NCBI RefSeq assembly: GCF_040656415.1
Contig: NZ_JBFAMC010000001.1
Location: forward strand, 62,001 to 126,000
DNA from: Rhodococcus_F sp040656415
Lineage (GTDB): Bacteria; Actinomycetota; Actinomycetes; Mycobacteriales; Mycobacteriaceae
Direction: 5' to 3'
DNA length: 64,000 nt
Shown one piece after another: positions 25,329 through 33,681 of the stretch. Numbering within the stretch: the first letter of the stretch is position 1; every line of letters begins with the position of its first letter. The notes beneath the pieces were generated by a model. The model worked only from the letters and a program-made list of their open reading frames with translations. It did no database searches and was not told the origin of the DNA. The position numbers were made by a program, and so were the translations under genes.

Positions 25329-26414
25329 ATGGGACGGCAATTCTTGGCAGTCGCGGCGGTATTCGTGGCAGTCGGGTGTACGGGGAGTCAGTCGGATGAG
25401 AGTCCACTGTCCCCATCGACGAGCGCGGTGATGGCCTCGTCGGCTGTCGCCGGCCCCACCGTGATCGCGGAAGACCTCGAGGTGCCGTGGGGGATCGCGT
25501 TCCTGCCCGACCGTACGGCGCTGATTGCCGAGCGCGACAGCGGCAAGATCCGCCACCTTCTGCCGAACGGCGAAGTATCCGACATCGGCGAAATTCCTGG
25601 CGTGTCGGCGCGAGGTGAGGCGGGACTGCTCGGCCTCGCGGTTTCGCCCACATACGACACAGACCAGATGATTTACGCGTACCTCACCACGGACGACGAC
25701 AACCGGGTAGTGGCTCTCCGGTTCGATGGGACCGTGCTCGGAGAACCCGACCCCATCCTGACGGGCATACCGGCCGGGGCGATCCACGACGGTGGCAGGA
25801 TTGCGTTCGGACCCGACGGTGCGCTGTACGTTGCGACCGGCGAAGCCGGTGACAAGCTCCTCTCACAGGACCCATCCTCGCTCGGCGGCAAGATCCTGCG
25901 ACTCGACGCAGACGGGTCGATCCCCGCCGACAACCCCACTCCTGGATCCCCCGTCTGGTCACTCGGGCATCGCAATGTGCAGGGTCTGGCCTGGGACGAT
26001 GCCGGCCGGCTCTGGGCTACCGAGTTCGGGGCGAACACGTGGGACGAACTCAACCTGATCGAACCTGGGAACAACTACGGCTGGCCGTATGCGGAGGGCA
26101 GTGCCGGTATCGACGGATTCACCGACCCGGTGCTGCAGTGGCGTCCCAGCGAAGCGTCACCGTCCGGGCTGGCTTTCCTCGACGGGTCGTTGTGGGTGGC
26201 GGCGCTACGCGGCGAACGACTTTGGCAGATACCGGTGGGGGCTGACGGTTCGCTAGGTGAACCACAGTCGCTGTTCGAGGGTGAATACGGGCGACTGCGC
26301 ACCGTCGTCGCTACCCCGGATGGTGCACTTTGGTTCACCACGAGCAATCGTGACGGTCGCGGTACGCCTGCGGAGGGGGACGACCGCATACTCGAAATTC
26401 GGCCGGTTCCGTGA
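25329..26414 (+). CDS. PQQ-dependent sugar dehydrogenase-like lipoprotein (GSDH family)
   Basis: 361 residues. The signal sequence ends in VAVGC, making Cys17 the lipid anchor. The mature part is a six-bladed beta-propeller of the glucose/sorbosone dehydrogenase family (LEVPWGIAFLPD, GEAGLLGLAVSP, GGKILRLDADG, GHRNVQGLAWD, NNYGWPYAEG). Homologues oxidise aldoses at the cell surface, usually with PQQ. The start is fixed by GGGAGG eight bases before ATG 25329. Confidence 0.82.
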   Translation: MGRQFLAVAAVFVAVGCTGSQSDESPLSPSTSAVMASSAVAGPTVIAEDLEVPWGIAFLPDRTALIAERDSGKIRHLLPNGEVSDIGEIPGVSARGEAGLLGLAVSPTYDTDQMIYAYLTTDDDNRVVALRFDGTVLGEPDPILTGIPAGAIHDGGRIAFGPDGALYVATGEAGDKLLSQDPSSLGGKILRLDADGSIPADNPTPGSPVWSLGHRNVQGLAWDDAGRLWATEFGANTWDELNLIEPGNNYGWPYAEGSAGIDGFTDPVLQWRPSEASPSGLAFLDGSLWVAALRGERLWQIPVGADGSLGEPQSLFEGEYGRLRTVVATPDGALWFTTSNRDGRGTPAEGDDRILEIRPVP

Positions 26415-26420
26415 CCTGTG

Positions 26421-26747
26421 TCAGTCCCAGGGTTGGACTGGCGGCTTCACCCACATGATCTTTTCATCGAGGTGATCGCGGGCTGCCGCGGGATGATCGG
26501 AATGCCGCTCGGCCCATGCCGACTTCTGGTCGAGTAATTCGACGACGACGAGCCAAGTCTCCATGGTGCTCGGCGGGTTCGATCCCGCCGCACGGGCAAG
26601 TTTGCGCAGCGTGCCGTCTTCGAGGGCGAGGAGTTCCTTCCCGCTGATCCCGCGGTCCCAGGCGTATTTCGCTAAGCCCACCGCCTTTTCTCGTCGCTTT
26701 CGCGCTGCGCCGTCCGTGTGCGCGAAATCGACTTCTCGAGGTTCCAT
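26421..26747 (-). CDS. Conserved hypothetical protein
   Basis: 108 residues, no domain recognised. It is basic at the N-terminus (AARKRREKAV) and predicted helical, with a tail rich in His, Trp and Pro (WVKPPVQPWD). A segment like GISGKELLALEDGTLRKLAR may be a small helix-turn-helix, but this is weak. It is convergent with the sugar dehydrogenase gene, ending six bases away. Confidence 0.55.
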   Translation of the reverse strand: MEPREVDFAHTDGAARKRREKAVGLAKYAWDRGISGKELLALEDGTLRKLARAAGSNPPSTMETWLVVVELLDQKSAWAERHSDHPAAARDHLDEKIMWVKPPVQPWD

Positions 26748-26965
26748 GTTGTCTCCCTCGTGCGTGTCAACGGACCCGCGACATCGGTCAATAGAAGGTG
26801 TGGATCAGGTCGATAACGACCGCATCGTCGGAATTATCGCCAATGACGAGAATCCAGCGCCACTTGTCGAACGCCCTACCGGATCGGAGCACCACTTCGT
26901 TCTGTCGCCGGATAGTTCGGCGAGGACTTCTGTAGCTACGTAGAAACAACAGCTGCCACCCGCTG
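26748..26965. other. Region without recognisable gene beside an integrase remnant
   Basis: About 220 bases. A leftward frame reading RSGRAFDKWRWILVIGDNSD up to a stop near 26797 looks protein-like but has no start and no family I recognise; it may be another fragment of the decayed element. Confidence 0.4.
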
Positions 26966-27154
26966 TCACATGTGCAGGCCGTCGAGCCAGTGCAGCGTGA
27001 CGTCTCCGCAGGCCAAGCCGACGAGTTCGCTGCGACAGAACGCGCTGGCGAACCCCAGCAACAGCAGTGCGGTGTCGCGGCGCTGGAGGACCTCGTCGGC
27101 CCACCCGGCGTAGCCGCCGCGGGCGGTGTCGACGATCGTCACGATGTCGGCGGC
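26966..27154 (-). pseudogene. Tyrosine recombinase (integrase) fragment
   Basis: The leftward frame reads RRDTALLLLGFASAFCRSELVGL and then ACGDVTLHWLDGLHM before a stop. This matches the segment of phage-type tyrosine recombinases that carries the first catalytic Arg (RSELVxL). Only about 60 residues remain, with no N-terminal domain and no HxxR/Tyr part. It is a relic of a mobile element next to the duplicated antitoxin-like genes. Confidence 0.6.
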
Positions 27155-27181
27155 CAGCAGCAGTATAGAGGGGTGGTTTAG

Positions 27182-27643
27182 GTGTCCTACGCCGACGAAC
27201 ACGATATCGAGCGCTTGCTGCGTGCGGTTCCCGCGCGCAGTGAACTGGCGAAGAAGCTTAAACTCCGCGCGGTCAGCGAAGCGATCAAGGCCGGGTGGAC
27301 TCAGCGTCAGATCGCCGAACGGGTCGGCGTCGAACAGCCGGAGATCAGCCGCCTGGCCAAGGCGGCGCGTCTGACCCCCGAGGTGTGTGAGCGCGGCCCC
27401 CGCGAAGTTCTCCTCGAGTACGCTGCGGGACTGATCGACCACACGGCGATGATGGACGAACTCGAACACTGGGACTACACGTTCGGTCGGCTCGATCCCA
27501 CCGGCGAGACCTACCTGCGCGGTACGTGGGATCAGATCGAACATGCCGGGGATCTGATCTCGGATGCGGACTACGAGCGCCTGTTCGAGTTGACCGCCTC
27601 TCGTCGCGTGGCGAGCTTTACCCAGATGTTCCAGCACGAGTAG
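27182..27643 (+). CDS. Helix-turn-helix antitoxin-like protein, orphan copy
   Basis: 153 residues. A central HTH (EAIKAGWTQRQIAERVGVEQ, then PEISRLAKAAR) is followed by a C-terminal part with YTFGRLDPTGETYLRGTWDQ. By eye it is about four-fifths identical to the protein at 30430, which precedes a zeta-toxin-like gene. The 15 bases around the GTG (GGTGGTTTAGGTGTC) are also shared. No toxin follows this copy, so it looks like an orphaned antitoxin/regulator. Confidence 0.7.
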   Translation: MSYADEHDIERLLRAVPARSELAKKLKLRAVSEAIKAGWTQRQIAERVGVEQPEISRLAKAARLTPEVCERGPREVLLEYAAGLIDHTAMMDELEHWDYTFGRLDPTGETYLRGTWDQIEHAGDLISDADYERLFELTASRRVASFTQMFQHE

Positions 27644-27767
27644 TCCACGAGTAGTCAGAGAACGAGACGTCGGTCCGCCCCAATCCGGGGGTGGGCCGAT
27701 TTCGTGGAGCGATACCGACGTTGCGTCGTCTCCGCGCTCGCACCGTCGCGTCGATCCCGCGACGCCG

Positions 27768-28421
27768 CTACACCCAGTCCAGATTGCTGACGACTGTCGT
27801 CAGCAGGCTCAGCGACTGGTTGCACAGGTCGTCGGGGGTGCGCCCGTCACCCGGTCGGGCTTTGACATCCATGATGGCCAGTCGGAATCCGGAGTAGTGC
27901 ACGTACATATTGCACCGAGCCTGGTTGCCGAACATCAGGATCACCTCGCGGCCTTCGATGTCGGCGATGACGGCGCGCTCTCCCATGTTGATAATCTGGT
28001 CGGACTGGAGAAACTCGATGGCGGCCGACCCCTCTTGGGATCCCCACGTGCAGCCGGACGTAGCCGAGACCGACTCCCCCTCTGGCGTTTGGACGGTCGC
28101 CATCATTACTTCACCCGGTTGCTGCGGCTCGCCCGTCGTTGCGGCGACCTCGTCGGCGGTCAGCACCGCACACGGATCGAAGTCCGTCCACGTTGGAGTC
28201 AGGAGCGGGCCGAGGGCTGCGGGTGCGGTCTTTCGGGTGGATAGACCGGTGGGCTTGGCCGTTTCAATTTTTGTTTCCGAGGGTGCCGACGACGTCGGTG
28301 TTCCGGAGGTGGTCGCGGTTCCGCTGCTGGTGTCTTCGGCGTTGCCGCACGCGGTGGCGAACAGCGCGGTGAAGGCCAAGCAGGCGGCGATGGTCGATGA
28401 ACGGACTGACATCGTGCTCAT
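27768..28421 (-). CDS. DUF3558-type lipoprotein
   Basis: 217 residues. The signal sequence ends at FATAC, so Cys25 is the likely lipid anchor. A Ser/Thr/Pro-rich linker (about 30-60) follows, then the DUF3558-like domain with DPCAVLTADEVAATTG and the paired cysteine region GCTWGS. Such lipoproteins are common on the surface of mycolic-acid actinomycetes; function unknown. It is the third gene of a leftward envelope operon, 60 bases after its neighbour. Confidence 0.75.
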   Translation of the reverse strand: MSTMSVRSSTIAACLAFTALFATACGNAEDTSSGTATTSGTPTSSAPSETKIETAKPTGLSTRKTAPAALGPLLTPTWTDFDPCAVLTADEVAATTGEPQQPGEVMMATVQTPEGESVSATSGCTWGSQEGSAAIEFLQSDQIINMGERAVIADIEGREVILMFGNQARCNMYVHYSGFRLAIMDVKARPGDGRTPDDLCNQSLSLLTTVVSNLDWV

Positions 28422-28481
28422 TTCTGATAGTGGTGTCTTGCGGACCCGGGCTATTCCCAGGGGATGCGGTACGGCCCGTCG

Positions 28482-29432
28482 TTATCGGGGCTGGGCGAGC
28501 ATGGATCGCAGGTACTCGAAGATCCGCCCGTCGACGATCTCGGCTCTCAGCGGCGGCTGGGTGTGCAAGTCGTAGAGCAGGTTCAGCATCAACACCGGGT
28601 CGATGTCGAAGTGCTGGAAGGGCAGTTCGATCTTCGATCGGGTCTGTGGAACGAACAGCATCGTCAACCTGCCGAGCATCCCGGACGGGAGTCGCACCGA
28701 CCTGGCTCCAGGAGCGAAGTCGAGGCGAATCATGTCCACCGGGATCCGACCCTCGCGGTTGCGGGTCGGACGGACCCAGGCGATCTGCTGCCACGGGATC
28801 ATTCGCGCGAAGAGCGGGTTGGACACAAGGATCCCATCCGCGACGACGGTGATCCCATATCGCCCTCCCTGCACGGTCGCGACAGCGACGGCGATCGTTG
28901 CGAGCGCGGGTAGAGCGGTGATTCCCCCGATCACGTACGAGACGATCCCCCAAGAACCGGTGACAGGGTCGCGGAACGGCGTTCCGAACCACCACGGGAT
29001 CAGCAGCATGAAGGCTCCCAGGCACAACAGGGTGAGGACTCGAATCCAGCTGTGCGGGAAAATGACCCCCCGTACTGCTCCGGGAGCCGGTGGAGCGGAC
29101 TGGTCAGCGGCGCGGACACGACCCGTGCGCGGGTCGACGTCGACCGAACGCACACGCGACGACAGGACCTTCGTGCGCGTGTTGGCATGTGCCGCCATCA
29201 CCGACAGTGCCGGAATCATGCCGAAGATTCCGACCCCGAGCGCGGCCAACCAGGAACCGGCGACCGCCAGCAGGAGCGCCGGGATGAGCGCGACGACAAG
29301 CATGATCACATCGCTGGCGCCGACTGGGAGACCCGATGTCCGTTTAAGGTGCTTGCCCCAGGGGAAAGGGACGGCCATCCTGCTCACCGGCTGGGGTGGC
29401 AGAGCGTGCGGTGGGGGTTGTGCCGGGTTCAA
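28482..29432 (-). CDS. Membrane protein with PH-like domain
   Basis: 316 residues. A proline-rich N-terminus is followed by two pairs of hydrophobic helices (about 45-80 and 130-185). A soluble bacterial PH-like domain follows (YGITVVADGILVSNPLFARM, IPWQQIAWVRPTRNREG). It probably works at the cytoplasmic membrane with its flanking lipoprotein and anchored protein; no enzymatic motif. It is 32 bases downstream of the neighbouring gene, the same operon. Confidence 0.65.
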   Translation of the reverse strand: MNPAQPPPHALPPQPVSRMAVPFPWGKHLKRTSGLPVGASDVIMLVVALIPALLLAVAGSWLAALGVGIFGMIPALSVMAAHANTRTKVLSSRVRSVDVDPRTGRVRAADQSAPPAPGAVRGVIFPHSWIRVLTLLCLGAFMLLIPWWFGTPFRDPVTGSWGIVSYVIGGITALPALATIAVAVATVQGGRYGITVVADGILVSNPLFARMIPWQQIAWVRPTRNREGRIPVDMIRLDFAPGARSVRLPSGMLGRLTMLFVPQTRSKIELPFQHFDIDPVLMLNLLYDLHTQPPLRAEIVDGRIFEYLRSMLAQPR

Positions 29433-29464
29433 ATCCTCTCCTATGTTGCCTCGTGCTCAGCAGC

Positions 29465-30319
29465 TCAGCTCGGACGGAGTGTGCCGATGATCTGGTCGAT
29501 CGTTTCTGCTTCGATCGCACCAGGCAGTCCCTGGTGGGCCTCGACGACGAGGACCATCACCTCAGCCGTCGCGAAGCCACGGGTCGCGACCACATCGAAC
29601 CGGGCGCGTGGTGGATCGCATTCATTCGATTTCGGGACGTCGTCGACAAAGGCGGTGTATCGCACGGCGGGGTTACCGGCGATTGTGAAGTGTTGCGCCT
29701 CCGTGTACGTCACCTTCGGCATACGGTCGCCGTCTGCGAATATCCGCTCGGCGGATCGCACCTCTTCGAGTGCCGCGGTCTCGATGTCGATACCGCGCTT
29801 GCCCGTTGCTCCTGTGACAGCAAGGGTTGCGCCGTCGATGGCGTCGCAGTATTCGTACCCGTACTGTCCGTGAGCTCCGTAGCCGGCGATCAGACCGTCA
29901 TCGTCGGACCATCCGAACACCGCACTCCATTCGTTGTCCCAATCCGGTGGAATGTCGTAGGTGAGACCGAACTTCGTGGCAATAGGCTGCGGCTCTCCAG
30001 GCTCGACGTCGATCTTCGGCGGCGGGAACTGCATCGACGGGAAACCCGGTGGCAAAGGTGGCGGTGGAGTTGTAGACGCCGGCGCGGACCATGTCGGCAG
30101 GGCGAGTGCGGGACCGAGCTCGTCAGGGTTGGGCGCGTCCGGTCCCATAGCGGCGAGACGGGGAATCAGCAGGATGAAGCCGTAACCGACCGCAACGGTC
30201 GCGGCGAGCCTGAGCAGTGCAACGAGAAGACGCCGCCGCGCAGGCTTTGCAGACACAGTTCCCCCGAGCCGATTCGATTCATCCATCCATGCCATGACGC
30301 CCCGTCCCGGCGGTGTCAT
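29465..30319 (-). CDS. Membrane-anchored extracytoplasmic protein of unknown function
   Basis: Up to 284 residues; in-frame ATGs at 30295 and 30286 are also possible starts. A basic stretch (KPARRRLLVALL) leads into a single transmembrane helix. A Pro/Thr-rich stalk (SAPASTTPPPPLPPGF) follows, then a globular domain with EYCDAID and KSNEC, whose two cysteines may pair outside the cell. The first gene of the three-gene envelope operon that lies between the two antitoxin-like copies. Confidence 0.6.
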   Translation of the reverse strand: MTPPGRGVMAWMDESNRLGGTVSAKPARRRLLVALLRLAATVAVGYGFILLIPRLAAMGPDAPNPDELGPALALPTWSAPASTTPPPPLPPGFPSMQFPPPKIDVEPGEPQPIATKFGLTYDIPPDWDNEWSAVFGWSDDDGLIAGYGAHGQYGYEYCDAIDGATLAVTGATGKRGIDIETAALEEVRSAERIFADGDRMPKVTYTEAQHFTIAGNPAVRYTAFVDDVPKSNECDPPRARFDVVATRGFATAEVMVLVVEAHQGLPGAIEAETIDQIIGTLRPS

Positions 30320-30390
30320 CGTAGCTAGCCGTGACTGGAGTACCGCTCTGCCTGGTCTCGCGACAATCGTGCCACTCAGCCGTCAGACTG

Positions 30391-30430
30391 ATACAATTCA
30401 GTATAATTCCAGTACAGGAGGTGGTTTAGG
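30391..30430 (+). promoter_or_regulatory. Promoter and repeat operator of the antitoxin-like operon
   Basis: A consensus TATAAT (30402-30407) lies in two imperfect direct repeats, TACAATTCAG and TATAATTCCAG. AGGAGG (30416-30421) lies eight bases before the GTG. The repeats over the -10 box suggest autorepression by the helix-turn-helix protein. This is far more AT-rich than the surrounding DNA. Confidence 0.55.
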
Positions 30431-30876
30431 TGTCTGTTGCTTCCGACCACGATGTCATCGAGCGCCATCTGCGGGCGGTGCCGGCGCGCAGTGAACTGGC
30501 GAGGATCCTCAAGCTCCGGGCCGTCCGCGACGCGATCGAGGATGGGTGGACGCAGCGCGAGATCGCGGAGCAGCTCGACGTGGCACAGCCGGAGGTCAGC
30601 CGCCTGGCCAAGACAGCGCGTCTGACACCCGAGGTGTGCGAGCGCAGCCCCCGCGAAGTCCTCCTCGAATACGCCACGGAACAGATCGACCACGCGGCGA
30701 TGATGAACGAACTCGAAAACTGGAACTACACGTTCGGTCGGACTGACCCCACCGGCGAGACCTACCTGACCGGTACGTGGGATCAGATCGAACGGGCAGG
30801 GGATCTGATCTCGGATGCGGACTACCAGCGCCTGTTCGAGTTGACCGCCTCTCGTCGCGCGGAGAGTCTCGCGTAG
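30430..30876 (+). CDS. Helix-turn-helix antitoxin-like protein, operonic copy
   Basis: 148 residues, with an HTH (DGWTQREIAEQLDVAQ, PEVSRLAKTAR) and the same conserved tail (DPTGETYLTGTWDQIER) as the copy at 27182. Its stop overlaps the GTG of the zeta-like gene by one base (TAGTG), the coupling expected of an antitoxin-toxin pair. Promoter, operator-like repeats and ribosome site are all intact, so this gene is probably still expressed. Confidence 0.75.
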   Translation: MSVASDHDVIERHLRAVPARSELARILKLRAVRDAIEDGWTQREIAEQLDVAQPEVSRLAKTARLTPEVCERSPREVLLEYATEQIDHAAMMNELENWNYTFGRTDPTGETYLTGTWDQIERAGDLISDADYQRLFELTASRRAESLA

Positions 30877-31863
30877 TGCCGGGCGGCCTGAGGGCGGCGA
30901 CCGCCGCGGAACTCGAGCACATGTGCGCTGCCGAGGGCATCCTCGACCGGAACGGGGCCAACGCCACCCACCGTGTGCACGTCAGCAAACCGCGACGACA
31001 CCGCATCATCGACAGCTACCTCGCCGAACAGAGCGGCGTCGATCTCGGGCCAGTTCCAAGCGATCGCGACAGCAGGTGTCCCCGGTGCCGGCAAGGCGAC
31101 CAGCATCCGCGACAACCGGCTCATAGACGAAGGCTGGCGTGTCCTTGACGCCGACCGGGTCAAGGACTATCTGATCCGTGAAGCACTCGAGGCCGGTACT
31201 TACAACCACATCCTCAGCATGAGACTGCCCGACGGCGGGACTGTCAGGCCCCGTGAACTCGCGACGCTGGTGCATGTCGAGTCGACAAAGATCGTCGACG
31301 AACTCCAGAAGAGGTGCACGGAGCGCGGCGAGAACATCATCATCGAGGGCACATTCAGCTGGTCAGGCCTCGGCGAACGGCTGCCGAAACAGCTCGGCGT
31401 CGCAGGATACGAACGGTTCACCATCCTGGATGTCGAGGTTCCGCGTGAACGAGCCGAAGAGCAAGCGTTGCATCGATGGTGGAGCGGCCGAATCGACACC
31501 GGCGATGAGCTCGGCAACCGATTCACACCGGCGGCCGTCATCGCCGCCCTGCACCAGGACCCGGGATCCCCAACGATCTGCGCAACGAACGTCCGCGCGA
31601 CGTTCGATCATCCGCTGACCAAAGAGATCCACACCGTCGAACTCATCGTCGACGACTCCACCAGCGGCAAGCCGATGCGACGGACGTTCACCCGAACCGA
31701 CGGCAAGCAACTCTTACTCAAGAAAAACCTTGGATCTGCCCGAGTCGTTCATCAGGTGCGGCCCAATCAGGCTCGTTGGCGACGCCAACAGGCCAGCGCG
31801 CCAAACTTCGGGCCACCGGCATCGGGGCCCGAGGAGCAGACCGACACCGGGTACGAGGTCTAA
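30876..31863 (+). pseudogene. Zeta-toxin-like kinase, frameshifted
   Basis: Frame 1 from GTG 30876 gives an N-terminal part ending IIDSYLAEQSGV. The homologous continuation (QAIATAGVPGAGK...) is in the +1 frame from about 31050 and runs to 31863, with LDADRVKDYL, IIIEGTFSWSGLG and the basic HRWWSGR segment. So a one-base insertion or two-base deletion near 31040-31060 splits the gene. The Walker A motif also reads GVPGAGKAT, with Ala where Ser/Thr follows the Lys. Zeta toxins phosphorylate UDP-activated sugars or similar small molecules; this one is probably inactive unless the shift is programmed or a sequencing error. Confidence 0.7.
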
Positions 31864-32130
31864 TCCCGGTCCAATACCGTTTCGAGGTCACGCTCGGTCC
31901 CCACCTCGGGGGCGAACGCGGACTGATTGGTTCGGTCTGGCTCGCGCTCGATGTTGGGCATCTCCTTCGCGCGGAAATTGCCTTAGGCACGGGTGCTACT
32001 TCTCGGCATCATCACCGTCAACTCGACAACGGCATAACTCAGATCAAGATCGCCGAAATCCTGGTTTGGTGCGCAACAATGTATTCACCAAACTCATCGA
32101 GTGATGGAACCGCGGGAGCCTGAGAGCTGT
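31864..32130. other. Intergenic region between zeta-like gene and putative nuclease
   Basis: 267 bases, no gene recognised. A weak rightward frame overlaps the end of the zeta-like gene but has no ribosome site. It should hold the promoter for the gene at 32131. Confidence 0.4.
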
Positions 32131-33051
32131 ATGGACTTCGAAGCTGCAAAGAAGCTCGTCAGTCAGTCTGTACCCGAACCGATCCGAAAACACTGGGTCG
32201 ATGTCGACGGCGTGCGCTACCCACCGAAGCAGGCGTATCAGCTGATCAGCAGACTTCCGAAGGAGAGCTTCAAAACTCACACCGCCCTGGCGCGCCTCCG
32301 GGGAATCGGCTTCATCACCAGCGCCTACCAGCCCGAGACCGGTGCGAATCAAACCGAACCAAACGCTGCAGGCGGGGCAACGCAAGCGGACTACACGAAT
32401 CTGTTGGCGGCGTTCTCGACCGTGTTGGGGTTCCTCCATGCCAAAGACCTCACCGAGCGTCTGTCCTCCGCGGAATCGGTCTTCGTCGGCTCAGGCATGA
32501 CGGGGTGCGCTGACACCGTCGAACGTTTCGAATTCAGCGAGGATCTCCTCGACGCAGCCCTCGCCGTTCGTCAGCACGTCGGACGGCTCAATGACGTCAT
32601 TCATGCCACCGTCATCGCGCGTTGCCTGCCGCTGATCCTCGAACCTGGTGAGACCGTCAAGGCCAGACCATCACTCGGCGCCGGCAACGACCCCAGCAGG
32701 CCATTTGATCTCGAGACCGATCGGCGAATCGCCGAGTTCAAGACAGCGCAGTGGAAAGGCGCCGACACAATGCGCGAGCGGGGTGTGTTTGTCGATCTGG
32801 TTCACCTGGCATTGGACGATACGGGCCGGCGTGCGCAGCTATTCGTCGTCGGGCCGGATCCGAAAAAGTTCTTGGTGACCTCGACACGATCTGCCGAGAA
32901 GGTCCTGGACCGTTCCTCCCCCCGCACCCGGACTCGATTCGAAGAGAAGTTCGGACCTGCCGGACAGATCACCGTCGCCGAGTTCACCGGCGGACCGGCA
33001 GCACATATCGAGATCATCGACATCGCAACCTTGGTGCCGTCTCTGAGCTGA
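32131..33051 (+). CDS. Unknown protein with possible PD-(D/E)XK nuclease core
   Basis: 306 residues. The N-terminal ~60 residues (HWVDVDGVRYPPKQAYQLIS, then FKTHTALARLRGIGF) resemble in pattern the small modified-DNA-binding domain found at the start of some McrA-like restriction enzymes. The C-terminal half contains FDLETDRRIAEFKTAQWKG, which fits the Asp...Glu-x-Lys core of PD-(D/E)XK nucleases, followed by strands (FVDLVHLAL, AQLFVVGP). A low-complexity linker (ETGANQTEPNAAGGATQ) joins the halves. Location beside a broken toxin-antitoxin pair fits a defence or mobile-element role; this is inference. The start ATG 32131 is preferred over GTG 32101. Confidence 0.5.
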   Translation: MDFEAAKKLVSQSVPEPIRKHWVDVDGVRYPPKQAYQLISRLPKESFKTHTALARLRGIGFITSAYQPETGANQTEPNAAGGATQADYTNLLAAFSTVLGFLHAKDLTERLSSAESVFVGSGMTGCADTVERFEFSEDLLDAALAVRQHVGRLNDVIHATVIARCLPLILEPGETVKARPSLGAGNDPSRPFDLETDRRIAEFKTAQWKGADTMRERGVFVDLVHLALDDTGRRAQLFVVGPDPKKFLVTSTRSAEKVLDRSSPRTRTRFEEKFGPAGQITVAEFTGGPAAHIEIIDIATLVPSLS

Positions 33052-33681
33052 ATGACCAGTTGTTAGGTGAGGTCAGGTCCAAACGCGGAGGCATCGCCAC
33101 CCCAAAATCCACGATGACCCGTCGCAGTTCGACCTGATTGAAGGCGCAGCCGATACCCATACCGGTTGAAGGAGGGCGGTGGGCCCGTCACAAGTATTTC
33201 GAGACCGTGGGAACATTCCAGGATGTTGTGGCATCAGGTTGTCGAGGGCGGTGTTTCCGGCGCCGCCGGGGTCAAGTTCGGACCTCCATCTGCGCGGCGA
33301 GCCACTGCAACACCGTCGGATCGATGAAGGTGTTCGGAATCTGCAATCGGCGAACTCCGAAATGCCTGCGCCCCAAAGTTAACCGAAATTCGTAAGCCAC
33401 GTCAAAACCATTTCGACGAGGAGCGAAACTGGTGTGTTGAAGGCGCAGAGTCGCGGCTGCCGTGACTGGAACTGGTGTTGGTCCGGCTGTTCGCGCGGTC
33501 GGAATGCGCGCAAACTACCCCGCGCAGCGGACACCGAATCAGTCCGTTGACGACAATCCAAACCGATGCTAAACCGGAGTGGGTCAAAGCATAACCTTCA
33601 TCGCACGTAGCGCAGCTCATCATTCGAGACCTCAGTTCAGCGCAGCTGAGAGGGTGATGTGAGCACTGGAACGGACCCGAC
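33052..33681. other. 630-base stretch with no recognisable gene
   Basis: Only short frames with unusual composition are present on both strands. A leftward 42-codon frame (33280-33405) reads QIPNTFIDPTVLQWLAAQM and could be a protein remnant, but no family is recognised. The region separates the accessory patch from the Ter locus and looks like decayed DNA. Confidence 0.5.

Noticed and set aside
26966..27637. 223-codon leftward frame covering the antitoxin-like gene and the integrase remnant
   Set aside because: Only its last ~60 codons read as a protein (integrase); the rest is antisense to the conserved HTH gene.
29425..29436. GGGTTCAAATCC, which looks like a tRNA T-loop
   Set aside because: No acceptor stem, D-arm or anticodon arm can be folded around it, and it lies in the 5' coding region of the PH-domain membrane protein gene on the other strand.
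33138..33395. Possible small gene in the 630-base gap
   Set aside because: Poor composition (many Arg, Cys), no ribosome site, no family features.
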